64,000 nucleotides of DNA, from the NCBI GenBank assembly GCA_020723405.1, contig DYIY01000001.1, forward strand, positions 186,001 through 250,000, in the 5' to 3' direction. The first letter of the stretch is position 1. Every line of letters begins with the position of its first letter. This DNA comes from Thiobacillus denitrificans. Lineage in GTDB: Bacteria; Pseudomonadota; Gammaproteobacteria; Burkholderiales; Thiobacillaceae. Under the pieces are notes generated by a model. The model was given only the letters and a program-made list of their open reading frames with translations. It made no database searches and had not been told where the DNA came from. Shown piece by piece: positions 11,599 to 19,619 of this stretch. The translations under genes and the position numbers were made by a program.

Positions 11599-12006
11599 TC
11601 AACCGAAGGCGTCCGCCGGTGCCTTCAGGGCGGCGCGCAGCGCAGCGCCCACCCGGCCGGCCTTGAAAGGCTTGACGATGAAACCCACCGCGCCAAAGCC
11701 CACCGCCTCCCGCACGGTGCCCATGCTGGAATCGCCGGTGACCATCACCACCCGGCAGTCCGGGCAACGCTGCTTGATGGCCTTGAGCACGTCCAGACCC
11801 GACATGCCGGGCATGTTCACGTCCAGGCAGACCAGATCCGGCCGGGTGCGCTCCACCTGGGATAGGGCGCTGGCGCCGTCCTTGGCTTCGCCGGCCACGA
11901 GGAAACCCTCATCACGCAGAAGGGCCTTGAGCACTTCCCGCATGAGGGTGTCGTCGTCCACTACCAGAACGCGCGCCTTGGGTTCCTTGGATTCCTTGGG
12001 TTCCAT
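11599..12006 (-). CDS. Single-domain response regulator, CheY-like
   Basis: A 135-residue receiver domain with no output domain. The acidic pocket is VVDDD (Asp17-19), the phospho-acceptor is Asp62 in CLDVNMPG, the switch Thr is in VMVTGDSS, and the conserved Lys is in IVKPFKAG. The first ten residues (MEPKESKEPK) come from a short direct repeat of an AA-GGAA-CC-type unit. CheY-like proteins either bind the flagellar switch or relay phosphate. A near-consensus FliA promoter directly upstream argues for a chemotaxis or motility role. The start ATG lies only a few bases after the T-run of the terminator of the preceding small gene and has no Shine-Dalgarno, so translation would begin from a very short leader. 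No kinase gene is adjacent. Confidence 0.9.
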   Translation of the reverse strand: MEPKESKEPKARVLVVDDDTLMREVLKALLRDEGFLVAGEAKDGASALSQVERTRPDLVCLDVNMPGMSGLDVLKAIKQRCPDCRVVMVTGDSSMGTVREAVGFGAVGFIVKPFKAGRVGAALRAALKAPADAFG

Positions 12007-12007
12007 A

Positions 12008-12038
12008 AGGAAAAAATAAAGCCGGGATGAAACCGGCT
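12008..12038 (-). terminator. Rho-independent terminator after the 68-residue gene
   Basis: On the minus strand AGCCGG/CCGGCT (arms 12033-12038 and 12020-12025, 7-nt loop) is followed by TTTATTTTTT. It ends the small gene at 12073-12279 and stops only a few bases before the CheY-like ATG at 12006. The upstream arm overlaps the -10 box of the FliA promoter by two bases. Confidence 0.75.
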
Positions 12039-12063
12039 ATCGGTTAAATCGGACATAACTTTA
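12037..12063 (-). promoter_or_regulatory. Sigma-28 (FliA) promoter for the CheY-like gene
   Basis: Minus strand: TAAAGTTA (12056-12063), 11-bp spacer, ACCGATAG (12037-12044). The enterobacterial consensus is TAAAGTTT-N11-GCCGATAA, so this matches 13 of 16 positions with the exact spacer. Transcription would start inside the terminator loop, so the cheY-like mRNA would not carry the hairpin. Confidence 0.75.
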
Positions 12064-12072
12064 GTTATATCG

Positions 12073-12279
12073 TCAGGGCTCGTCCACATCCGGATGCACC
12101 GACCACTTGCCCAGATAGTCCAGGCCGCAGTAGTGGGCGACGAAATCGGCTCCGTCAGGGGATTCGAGAAGGGTCGGAGTGTACTCGTCCAGATCCGCGT
12201 CGCAATCCAGGATCGGACAGGCTTCATCCAGGTCGCAAGACAGAAGCTTGCCCCCGGCTGGGGTCATAGGCGCTTCCAT
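12073..12279 (-). CDS. Small acidic protein, function unknown
   Basis: A 68-residue, strongly acidic protein (MEAPMTPAGGKLLSCDLDEA, ending VHPDVDEP) with four Cys: CDLDEAC, LDCD and HYCGLD. It has no transmembrane segment and I do not recognise a family. Reality is supported by a perfect AGGAGG seven bases before the ATG at 12279 and by a Rho-independent terminator after the stop. It lies between the CheY-like gene and the divergent nnrD. The Cys/Asp content could suit metal or nucleotide binding, but that is speculation. Confidence 0.7.
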   Translation of the reverse strand: MEAPMTPAGGKLLSCDLDEACPILDCDADLDEYTPTLLESPDGADFVAHYCGLDYLGKWSVHPDVDEP

Positions 12280-12285
12280 GACAAC

Positions 12286-12319
12286 CTCCTATAGATGGGC
12301 TGTAATGCTGTTATAGGAG
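12286..12319. promoter_or_regulatory. Inverted repeat in the divergent spacer before nnrD
   Basis: CTCCTATA (12286-12293) and TATAGGAG (12312-12319) form an 8-bp inverted repeat with an 18-nt loop, between two divergent genes. The left arm contains the Shine-Dalgarno of the 68-residue gene and both arms carry TATAG-type -10-like sequence. It could be an operator or a pair of back-to-back promoter elements. Confidence 0.35.
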
Positions 12320-12339
12320 ACTGATTCGAAAAGAAAACC

Positions 12340-13197
12340 ATGACGACCGACCCAAGCATTGGCCCCCTGCCGCCGGCCCGCCTGCCCCCCCGCCCTGCCG
12401 ACTGCCACAAAGGAGACTTCGGTACCGTGGGCATTCTGGGGGGCGCCCCGGGCATGGCCGGCGCCGCCTTGCTGGCCGGCCGGGCCGCCCTGGCCTGCGG
12501 CGCGGGACGGGTCTGTGTGGGCCTCCTGGACGAACGCCTGGCCGTGGATCCGCTGGCCCCGGAACTCATGCTGACCGGCCCGGGCAGAGTCCTGGAACTG
12601 CCCCGCCCGGCCTGCCTGGTGGCCGGCCCGGGACTGGGCCGTTCCAGCGCCGCCCGGGCGTGGCTGGCGGCCGCCCTGGCCTTGGACCACGCCCTGTTGC
12701 TGGATGCCGATGCCCTGAACCTGCTGGCCGGGGATGGGGAGCTTCTGGACCGGCTGCGTGGCCGGGGCCGCCCCACCCTGCTCACCCCCCACCCCGGCGA
12801 AGCCGCCCGGCTGCTGGGCATGGACACGGCCCAGGTGCAGGCCGACCGACAAGCTGCCCTGGCCCGTCTGGTGGACCTGGGCCGGGCCGTGGTCATCCTC
12901 AAGGGCGCCGGCACCCTGGTGGGTGCACCCGGCAGCCCAGCCTGGCAGAACGCCACGGGCAATCCGGGTATGGCCGCCCCCGGCATGGGTGACGTGCTGA
13001 CCGGCCTGGTGGCTGGACTGCTGGTCCAGGGGATGTTCCCTTTGGATGCCGCCCGGGCCGGGGTGTGGCTGCACGGTGCGGCAGGGGATGCTGCGCTGGC
13101 TTCGGGTATCGGACCGGTTGGCATGGCCGCAGGGGAGATCATTCCCTGGGCCAGGCAATTGGCCAATTCAAGCTTGGTGGACGGCCCGTCCAACTGA
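12340..13197 (+). CDS. nnrD: ADP/ATP-dependent NAD(P)H-hydrate dehydratase
   Basis: Repairs hydrated, inactive NADH and NADPH by dehydrating the S-epimer with ADP or ATP. The 285-residue protein is the C-terminal YjeF (ribokinase-like) domain alone. The start of the fold reads HKGDFGTVGILGGAPGMAGAALLAGRAALACGAGRV. Next come DADALN, the TPHPGEAARLLG motif, KGAGTLVG, and the catalytic-loop NPGMAAPGMGDVLTGLVAGLLVQG with the conserved GxGDxL. No N-terminal NnrE epimerase domain is present, so the epimerase must be elsewhere. Starts at ATG 12340 with only a weak A/G-rich ribosome site. It converges on the CYTH-CHAD gene, whose stop is 12 bp away. Confidence 0.94.
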   Translation: MTTDPSIGPLPPARLPPRPADCHKGDFGTVGILGGAPGMAGAALLAGRAALACGAGRVCVGLLDERLAVDPLAPELMLTGPGRVLELPRPACLVAGPGLGRSSAARAWLAAALALDHALLLDADALNLLAGDGELLDRLRGRGRPTLLTPHPGEAARLLGMDTAQVQADRQAALARLVDLGRAVVILKGAGTLVGAPGSPAWQNATGNPGMAAPGMGDVLTGLVAGLLVQGMFPLDAARAGVWLHGAAGDAALASGIGPVGMAAGEIIPWARQLANSSLVDGPSN

Positions 13198-13208
13198 CCC
13201 GGCCAGGA

Positions 13209-14678
13209 TCAACGCCAGAACGCCTTGGCCTTGGCCATGCGCCGCCACACTGCGTCTGACGCCAGGCCGTGGTCTCCCACCCTTTCACTCATGACGCCAC
13301 TGACCCGTCCGGCGTCCCAGGCCAGGGCGGGGGTGTCCTGCACCAGTTCCTCCAGCAGGCGGGTGGCCACGTAGGCGTCGTTGGCCTGGCCCAGGGTGTC
13401 CTGCAAATCGGCCAGACGCTTGATGAACCCGTTGCCCCGCTTGCCGTACAGGCCCGCCAGGGCATCGGCGGCGTAACGCAGCTTCTTGGCGGCAATGCGG
13501 GCCTGGTGGCGTCCCCCAGGGCCCAGGCTGGACAATTTGCGGCACAGGACGCGCAACTTTTTCCAGCGCTCGTCCAGCAGGTGGGCGGCCCATTGGGCCG
13601 TGGGCTGATCCTGGGGATGGTCCTCCAACAGACTGGCGCCGATGTCCAACACCAGCCGGGTGAAGGCGGGGGAGGCCACCAGGGCCTGGGCCTCCTGGCG
13701 GGCCCGGGCGGCGGCCCGGCGGACCTGCTCCTGAAAGGCGTCGCCCAGGGGCTGGGTCGCAAGCACCGCTTCCACGGCGGGCAGGGTTTCGTGAAGGAAC
13801 ACGTCCCAGTCCCGGGCGGCATTGAGGCCGCGCATGATCTCGCCCAGTTCCCCCGACCAGGCGGGCCGGGGCTGGCCCAGGCTCTTGCCCAGACCCACCA
13901 CGGCGCGCAGGCGGCGCAGGGCGATGCGCAACTGGTGCAGGTACTCGATGTCCTCCGCCTGCTCCAGAAAGCCCGGCACGTTGGCGGAAAGCTGCACCAG
14001 GGCGGCCCGGGTGATCTCCAGCCAGGACTGGCCGGCGGGCATGTCCGGACGGAGTCCCGGCTTGACGGCGCGCAGGGGGGCGGGGATCAGGGCTTCGGCC
14101 AACTGGTAGCCCCGTTCGGCCTTGCCCCGGGCTTCCACCCGCAGAGGCAGCTCGTCGAGCAGGGCGCGGGCCAGCTCGAACAGGCCGGCAGGACTGCCCG
14201 ACTTGAGTTCGATCTCCACTTCGGCGATGGGCTTGCGGGCCCCACCGGCCCGCACCTCTCCCCGATCCAGGGCCACTTCGGCCCGCCCGTCCCGGGTGTC
14301 CACCTGCCAGGTGGTGCGCTGGAATTCGGTCTCGAACACCGGGGCCAGGCGGTCCAGATCCACCCCGGCCAACCGGGCCAGGGCCTCGGCGGGCAGCACG
14401 GCGAAATCCGCCCCGCTGCCAGCCACCGCCACTTCCCATTCCGGACGGCTGGAGAGGGCGCCCACGGCCCGGGCCTCGGCCTTCACGGTCTGCACCCAGT
14501 GATAGCCCACCCGACGCAGGCGGAAGGCCACCCGGCGGGCCAGCAGATCGAATTCGGGGGTATCCAGGTAGAGGGTGTGCAGACGCTGGTGCCGGGGCTT
14601 GTTTCCGGCCAGCAGGGCGTGGCGCTTCAGCCGGGGGGCGAGGCGGGCATCCAGGGCAAGCTTGAGTTCGATTTCCAT
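13209..14678 (-). CDS. CYTH-CHAD domain protein (inorganic triphosphatase-like, polyphosphate-binding)
   Basis: A 489-residue two-domain protein. The N-terminal CYTH domain begins with the signature ExExK (MEIELKLAL) and continues with RLHTLYLDTPEFDLLARRVAFRLRR and AEVEIELKSG; CYTH enzymes hydrolyse tripolyphosphate with metal ions. From about residue 215 a CHAD domain follows, with conserved histidines and basic residues (EYLHQLRIALRRLRAVV, ARDWDVFLHETLP, RHQARIAAKKLRYAADAL). CHAD domains bind polyphosphate granules. It is transcribed divergently from ppk1 across 101 bp, which fits a role in polyphosphate metabolism. The close analogue is E. coli YgiF. Complete and without anomalies. Confidence 0.92.
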   Translation of the reverse strand: MEIELKLALDARLAPRLKRHALLAGNKPRHQRLHTLYLDTPEFDLLARRVAFRLRRVGYHWVQTVKAEARAVGALSSRPEWEVAVAGSGADFAVLPAEALARLAGVDLDRLAPVFETEFQRTTWQVDTRDGRAEVALDRGEVRAGGARKPIAEVEIELKSGSPAGLFELARALLDELPLRVEARGKAERGYQLAEALIPAPLRAVKPGLRPDMPAGQSWLEITRAALVQLSANVPGFLEQAEDIEYLHQLRIALRRLRAVVGLGKSLGQPRPAWSGELGEIMRGLNAARDWDVFLHETLPAVEAVLATQPLGDAFQEQVRRAAARARQEAQALVASPAFTRLVLDIGASLLEDHPQDQPTAQWAAHLLDERWKKLRVLCRKLSSLGPGGRHQARIAAKKLRYAADALAGLYGKRGNGFIKRLADLQDTLGQANDAYVATRLLEELVQDTPALAWDAGRVSGVMSERVGDHGLASDAVWRRMAKAKAFWR

Positions 14679-14779
14679 GGGAGCCGGGGGTTTCTTGAAA
14701 TGGGCGCGATGGAAGCTGTCAGGGTTTTGAGGTTAGCATCTGCCCGCATTTTTCAGGTTACATCCGCCAAAGGGCCACC

Positions 14780-16843
14780 ATGAGCCATCTTCCTCCCAGC
14801 GAATACCTCATCAACCGTGAACTGGGCATCCTGGAGTTCAACCGCCGGGTGCTGGCCCAGGCGGAGGATGCCACGACCCCGGTACTGGAACGCCTGCGCT
14901 TCCTGTGCATCACCTCCAGCAACATGGACGAGTTCTTCGAGATCCGGGTGGCCGGCCTCAAGGAGCAGATGCGCCTCAACCCCCAGCACATGGGGGTGGA
15001 AGGCCTCACTGCCCGGCAGGTGTACAAGGAAGTGGCCAAGCTCTCCCACGCCATGGTGGCGCGCCAGTACGAGGTGCTCAACGACGAGGTGCTGCCCGCC
15101 CTGGCGGCCGAGGGCATCCGCTTTCACCGGCGCACCCACTGGACCCCGGAACAGGCCGAGTGGATCCGCGACTTCTTCTACAACGACCTGATGCCGGTGC
15201 TCACCCCCATCGGCCTGGATCCGGCCCACCCATTCCCCAACGTGCTCAACAAGAGCCTCAACTTCGCCGTGGAGCTGTCCGGCAAGGACGCCTTCGGACG
15301 CAGTTCCGGCAAGGCGGTGGTCCAGGCCCCCCGCTCACTGCCCCGGGTGATCCAGTTGCCCAGGGAAGTGGCCGGCTGCGAACATGGTTTCGTCTTCCTG
15401 TCCTCCATTCTCCACGCCCACGTGGGGGCCCTGTTCGCCGGCATGGAAGTGCAGGGCTGCTATCAGTTCCGCGCCACCCGCAATTCCGACCTGTTCATCG
15501 ACGACGAGGAAAACAAGAACCTGCGGGAACTGCTCCAGGGGGAACTGCCCCACCGGCATTTCGGCAACGCGGTACGCCTGGAAGTGGCGGACAACTGCTC
15601 CGAGGAGATGAAGGAATACCTGCTCAGGCAGTTCCACCTGACCCGGGAGGATCTCTACCAGGTGCGCGGCCCGGTGAACCTGGTGCGGCTCATGAACGTG
15701 CCGGACAAAGTGGACCGGCCCGACCTGAAATTCCCCCCCTTCACCCCGGGCCTGCCCGCCGCCCTCATCAAGCAGCCGGACCTTTTCAAGGCCATCAGCG
15801 GCGGCGACATCCTGCTCCACCACCCCTTCCAGTCCTTCCAGCCGGTCATCGACTTCATCCGCCAGGCCGCCGAGGACCCGGAGGTGCTGGCCATCAAGCA
15901 GACCGTGTACCGCACCGGCACCGATTCGGAACTCATGCGCCACCTGATCGCCGCCGCCCAACGGGGCAAGGAGGTCACCGCCGTGGTGGAACTGCTGGCC
16001 CGCTTCGACGAGGAGGCCAACATCAACTGGGCAGAGAAGCTGGAAGCTGCCGGCGCCCACGTGGTCTATGGCGTGGTGGGCCACAAGACCCACGCCAAGA
16101 TGGCCATGGTGGTGCGCCGGGAGAACGGCCGGCTCAAGCGGTACGCCCACCTGGGCACCGGCAATTACCACGCGCGCACGGCCCGGCTGTACACCGACTT
16201 CGGCCTGCTCACCTGCAACCCGGACCTGTGCCAGGACGTGAACGATGTGTTCCAGCAGATCACCGGATTGGGAGACGCGGGAGAACACACCTACCTGTGG
16301 CAATCCCCCTTCACCATGCATTCACGCATCATCCAGGCCATCCGCCGGGAAACGGAGCGGGCCCGCCAGGGGGAAAAGGCCTTCATCGTGGCCAAGATGA
16401 ACGCCCTCCTGGAACCCCGGGTCATCGCCGCCCTCTACGAAGCCTCCCAGGCCGGGGTGCAGATCGACCTGATCATCCGCGCCGTGTGCGCCCTGCGCCC
16501 GGGCATCCCCGGGGTCTCGGAGAATATCCGGGTCCGTTCGATCCTGGGCCGTTTCCTGGAACACCACCGGGTGTTCCACTTCTGGAACGGCGGCGCCGAG
16601 GACGTGTATCTGGCCAGCGCCGACTGGATGGACCGCAACTTCTTCCGCCGCATCGAGACGGCCTTCCCCATCCTGGATGCGAAGCTGAAGAAGCGGGTCA
16701 TCAACGAAGGTATCAAGCCCTATCTGAAGGACAACACCAAGGCCTGGGAAATGCAGAAGGACGGCAGCTACCGGCGCCGGGCCCGCAGGGGCCGGGCCTT
16801 CGAAGCCCAGGCCTTCCTGCTCAATCTGCTGGCGGCAGACTGA
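14780..16843 (+). CDS. ppk: Polyphosphate kinase 1
   Basis: Membrane-associated enzyme that builds polyphosphate from ATP reversibly through a phospho-histidine. Its 687 residues match the family. The N-terminal domain reads YLINRELGILEFNRRVLAQA and SNMDEFFEIRVAGLKEQ. The catalytic domain has LLHHPFQSFQPVIDFI, AIKQTVYRTGTDS, and the autophosphorylated-His region GHKTHAKMAMVVRRE followed by HLGTGNYHARTARLYTDFGL. The second phospholipase-D-like half has IRSILGRFLEHHRVFHF and SADWMDRNFFRRIE. Start at ATG 14780, as the upstream frame has no plausible alternative. It faces CYTH-CHAD and lies about 1.2 kb before the convergent ppx, giving a compact polyphosphate neighbourhood. Confidence 0.98.
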   Translation: MSHLPPSEYLINRELGILEFNRRVLAQAEDATTPVLERLRFLCITSSNMDEFFEIRVAGLKEQMRLNPQHMGVEGLTARQVYKEVAKLSHAMVARQYEVLNDEVLPALAAEGIRFHRRTHWTPEQAEWIRDFFYNDLMPVLTPIGLDPAHPFPNVLNKSLNFAVELSGKDAFGRSSGKAVVQAPRSLPRVIQLPREVAGCEHGFVFLSSILHAHVGALFAGMEVQGCYQFRATRNSDLFIDDEENKNLRELLQGELPHRHFGNAVRLEVADNCSEEMKEYLLRQFHLTREDLYQVRGPVNLVRLMNVPDKVDRPDLKFPPFTPGLPAALIKQPDLFKAISGGDILLHHPFQSFQPVIDFIRQAAEDPEVLAIKQTVYRTGTDSELMRHLIAAAQRGKEVTAVVELLARFDEEANINWAEKLEAAGAHVVYGVVGHKTHAKMAMVVRRENGRLKRYAHLGTGNYHARTARLYTDFGLLTCNPDLCQDVNDVFQQITGLGDAGEHTYLWQSPFTMHSRIIQAIRRETERARQGEKAFIVAKMNALLEPRVIAALYEASQAGVQIDLIIRAVCALRPGIPGVSENIRVRSILGRFLEHHRVFHFWNGGAEDVYLASADWMDRNFFRRIETAFPILDAKLKKRVINEGIKPYLKDNTKAWEMQKDGSYRRRARRGRAFEAQAFLLNLLAAD

Positions 16844-17141
16844 GTCCACCTTCCAGGGGGACTCCCGGAAACGGAAGGCGTCCCCCATTCCAAGGGATGG
16901 CCCAGTGCATTTCGGTGCCAGCGATTCCATCAGTTTTTTTCATGTAATCAAGCATACCCTTTTATTCACTAGGGTTTATTACCGTGTTGAATTATTGACA
17001 TAAGTAGATGATTTACATGATCTAACAAAATATATCTTTCGATATATTGATCATCTTAGCAGTCTATCTCTACCATGCCGCGCCGGTGTTCGATCAACCC
17101 TGTTTATGGAACACCCTATACCAGCAATGGAGGAGATAACA
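16844..17141. other. Spacer: hairpin after ppk, then an AT-rich island
   Basis: The first part has GGGGGAC (16856-16862) pairing with GTCCCCC (16880-16886), enclosing a CCG-GAAA-CGG mini-hairpin. It probably ends ppk transcription despite lacking a T-run; CCTTCC (16849-16854) and GGAAGG (16873-16878) form a second, crossing pair. From about 16928 to 17090 the base composition drops sharply. Here are TTGACA (16995-17000), a consensus -35; a perfect hairpin ATATATC-TTTC-GATATAT (17030-17047); and an outer AGATGAT/ATCATCT pair (17006-17012, 17050-17056). These lie upstream of the small membrane gene and hemerythrin and are probably their control region. No gene is seen. Confidence 0.6.
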
Positions 17142-17372
17142 ATGAATGAAGGTCAACTGACCGTTGCATTACTGATGCTCATCATCCTGATGGGCTTGCT
17201 CGTACTACCGGGCCAGACCGGCACATCCGCCTCCCTGCCCACCACCGCCGGGGAACAGGCCCCCAGGCGCATGCCCGGCGCGGGTGAACCCATCCGTGTA
17301 CTGCCGGCCTCCGAGGAACAACGGGAGCCCGTGCGGCACAACGGGAAAGTGGTACGGCGCATCGACGTTTGA
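17142..17372 (+). CDS. Small single-span membrane protein, unknown function
   Basis: A 76-residue protein beginning MNEGQLTVALLMLIILMGLL, one hydrophobic helix at residues 7-24, then a soluble polar tail with many Pro, Arg and Glu that ends KVVRRIDV. I start it at the ATG at 17142 because GGAGGAG lies seven bases upstream; a longer frame from 17106 lacks a good ribosome site. No family recognised. It stands 34 bp before the hemerythrin gene on the same strand and shares the AT-rich upstream region, so co-expression is likely. An O2- or redox-linked membrane role is conceivable from that context only. Confidence 0.65.
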   Translation: MNEGQLTVALLMLIILMGLLVLPGQTGTSASLPTTAGEQAPRRMPGAGEPIRVLPASEEQREPVRHNGKVVRRIDV

Positions 17373-17406
17373 CTCCCAGCACCCGGCATCGGAAGGAACA
17401 TCGACA

Positions 17407-17895
17407 ATGGACAGCGTCCTTTTCCCATGGACTGAAGACCTCAGCGTGGGCATCGACGAAATCGACCGGCAACACCGCCAGCTCGTGGACATCCTCAACC
17501 ATCTCTTCATCGCGGTGGTCCAGCGCAGAAGTGACCAGGTGGTGAGCGAAACCCTGGATGCCCTGCTGGACTACGCCCAGAACCACTTTCACCTGGAGGA
17601 GGAACTGATGCGCAAGGCCGGCTTCCGGGGCGAGAGCTTCGACCAGCACGTCTGCGCCCACCACGCCTTCATGGCCAAGGTGGACGGCATCGCCCGCAAA
17701 TCCCTGCTGGAAAACAAGACCGTGGCCTTCGAATTGATGAGCTTTCTGAAGCACTGGTTGAGGGAGCACATCCGGGTCACCGACAAGGCCTACGCCCACA
17801 CCCTCCAGGCCGCCGGCTTCTGCACCAGGCAGTGGGAAACCGAGGCTCGGGAGAAGATCGAACTGCAAACCCGCCCCTGGTGGAAGTTCTGGTAG
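17407..17895 (+). CDS. Bacteriohemerythrin
   Basis: A 162-residue O2-binding non-heme diiron protein. The iron ligands are visible in order: His in EIDRQHRQLVDILNHLF, His and Glu in NHFHLEEELMRKAGF, His-His in HVCAHHAFMAKV, and His plus Asp in WLREHIRVTDKAYA. This is the full seven-ligand pattern of bacterial hemerythrins. The start at 17407 (MDSVLFPWTEDLSVGID) matches the family N-terminus and has AAGGAA upstream. Such proteins bind or deliver O2 in microaerophiles, and some act in aerotaxis. It is preceded by the small membrane gene and followed by a terminator, so the two form a likely bicistronic unit. Confidence 0.94.
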   Translation: MDSVLFPWTEDLSVGIDEIDRQHRQLVDILNHLFIAVVQRRSDQVVSETLDALLDYAQNHFHLEEELMRKAGFRGESFDQHVCAHHAFMAKVDGIARKSLLENKTVAFELMSFLKHWLREHIRVTDKAYAHTLQAAGFCTRQWETEAREKIELQTRPWWKFW

Positions 17896-17946
17896 GCACG
17901 GCCCCGGTGGCCTGGCCATCACACGCGAGAACATGAGGAACCCACG

Positions 17947-17991
17947 CCCCCGTCTCCTGGCGGGGGAAGGATGCCCGGGATCCGGGTTTTT
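17947..17991 (+). terminator. Double hairpin terminator after hemerythrin
   Basis: A first stem CCCCCG (17947-17952) with CGGGGG (17961-17966) is followed by CCCGG (17974-17978), loop GAT, CCGGG (17982-17986) and TTTTT (17987-17991). The second is a standard Rho-independent terminator ending the hemerythrin unit, just before the convergent ppx stop. Confidence 0.75.
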
Positions 17992-18029
17992 CGTGTTCTC
18001 CCGTGTGATGCGGGTCGCGTCCAGTCAGA

Positions 18030-19514
18030 TCATCGACTGCACAGACCGCCCAGCCCCATGTCGGGAGCCACCCTTTGCCAGGCTGCCAGTTCCTCCTCCA
18101 GCATGGCCCGGGTCAGGGGGTTGGCGGCCAGCCAGACGCCCGGCAGCACCAGGAGCCATGAGCCTGGCTGGCGATCCAGCCGGATGGGGGGCAGCCGGAC
18201 GTCGTTGCGGCTGGCGTGGAACAGCACGGCCAGTCGCAGACAGAGGATCAGGGGCCACCTGGGGTCGTCCCGGGCCAGGCCCAGCTTGTCCAGCCCGCCC
18301 CGGCTGGCGCGCACCAGGCTGGCCAGACTGCTCTGGTCGCGCCGGGAGAAGCCCGGCATGTCGGCGTTTTCCAGGATGTAGGCGCCATGCTTGTGCTGGC
18401 CCGAGTGGGCGATGGAGACCCCCACTTCGTGCAGGCGTGCCGCCCAGGCCAACCAGCGGCTGGCGTCGCCCTCCCCGGCCTGGCCCAGGGAGGCGAGCAG
18501 GGCGCTGGCCAGGTTCTCCACCCGGCGGGCCTGGCGGGTATCCAGATGGTAGCGGCGCTGGAACTGCTGGACCGTGACGTCGCGCATGTCCCGGTCGTGG
18601 ACCCGGCCCAGCAGATCCCAGAGCAGGCCTTCGCGCATGGCCCCCTGGGCGGCGGTCATGGTGTTGATGTCCAGTTCCTGGAACAGGGCCAGCATGATGG
18701 CCAGGCCGCCGGCCAGCACCGGCCGCCGATCGTCCTTGAGGCCCGGCAGGTCCAGGCGGTTCACGTCACCGGCCCGCAGCAGCCGGTCCCTGAGCCAGAG
18801 CAGGCCCGTCAGGGTGATGGCGCCGTCGGAACGGCCGTTCTGCCGGCAGATTTCCCCCAGGGCCTTGGCCGTGCCCGAGGAGCCCACGGCCTCGCTCCAG
18901 GCCCCGGCGTGGAAAGGCCGGCCGGCCACCTGGCGGATTTCGATGCGGGCGGCGGTTTCCGCTGCTTTCATGTCCGCTTTGCCCACCCGCCCTTCGGGAA
19001 AGAACTGGCGGGAATAGACCACGCAGCCCATGCGCAGGCTTTCCCGGTCGCGGGGCTCGTAACCGTGGCCGATGATGCATTCCGTGGAGCCGCCGCCGAT
19101 GTCCACCACCAGGCGGGGTTCCTTGTTCAGGGGCAGGCTGTGGGCCACCCCCAGGTAGATGAGACGGGCTTCTTCCCGGCCAGCCACGATCTCGATGTCG
19201 AAGCCCAGGGCGGCCCGGGCCTTGTCCAGGAATTCCGGCGCATTCTTGGCCACCCGCAGGGCCGAGGTGCCCACCGCCCGCACGGCCCCGGCAGGCATGC
19301 CCTGGAGCCGCTCGCCAAAGCGGGACAGGCAGTTCAGGGCCCGGCGCTGGGAAGGGCCGTCCAGGCGCTTGTTGGCGGTGAGGCCGCTGGCCAGTCGCAC
19401 GGATTCCTTGATGGCATCCAGATAGAAGAGCTGTTCACCCTCCACCCGGCCCACTTGCAGATGGAAGGAGTTGGAGCCGAGATCGACGGCGGCGAGGGTG
19501 GGATATTCCTGCAT
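18030..19514 (-). CDS. ppx: Exopolyphosphatase / guanosine pentaphosphatase
   Basis: Removes terminal phosphates from polyphosphate and may convert pppGpp to ppGpp. It is a 494-residue ASKHA-fold protein. The phosphate-1 loop is AAVDLGSNSFHLQVGRVEG and the second is VVDIGGGSTECIIGHG. The C-terminal HD-type domain is seen in the WAARLHEVGVSIAHSGQHKHGAYILENADMPGFS block. Start at ATG 19514; no strong Shine-Dalgarno. The family splits into Ppx and GppA, and sequence alone does not settle which activity dominates; the adjacent ppk and CHAD genes favour polyphosphate. The gene is on its own between the hemerythrin terminator and the chemoreceptor. Confidence 0.93.
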   Translation of the reverse strand: MQEYPTLAAVDLGSNSFHLQVGRVEGEQLFYLDAIKESVRLASGLTANKRLDGPSQRRALNCLSRFGERLQGMPAGAVRAVGTSALRVAKNAPEFLDKARAALGFDIEIVAGREEARLIYLGVAHSLPLNKEPRLVVDIGGGSTECIIGHGYEPRDRESLRMGCVVYSRQFFPEGRVGKADMKAAETAARIEIRQVAGRPFHAGAWSEAVGSSGTAKALGEICRQNGRSDGAITLTGLLWLRDRLLRAGDVNRLDLPGLKDDRRPVLAGGLAIMLALFQELDINTMTAAQGAMREGLLWDLLGRVHDRDMRDVTVQQFQRRYHLDTRQARRVENLASALLASLGQAGEGDASRWLAWAARLHEVGVSIAHSGQHKHGAYILENADMPGFSRRDQSSLASLVRASRGGLDKLGLARDDPRWPLILCLRLAVLFHASRNDVRLPPIRLDRQPGSWLLVLPGVWLAANPLTRAMLEEELAAWQRVAPDMGLGGLCSR

Positions 19515-19619
19515 GGCAAGCGAGGATAGCGGAGTCGGGTGTCCTGATTATGACCGATTCCGCCATGGGTGCCGGCTTCCCGCCGGTTCGCCGGGCGTCC
19601 CGGAGGACGCCTGGATAGA

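Noticed and set aside
19515-19619. Terminator after the chemoreceptor
   Set aside because: A GGCGTCC/GGACGCC stem exists but has no T-run; too weak to list as a feature.
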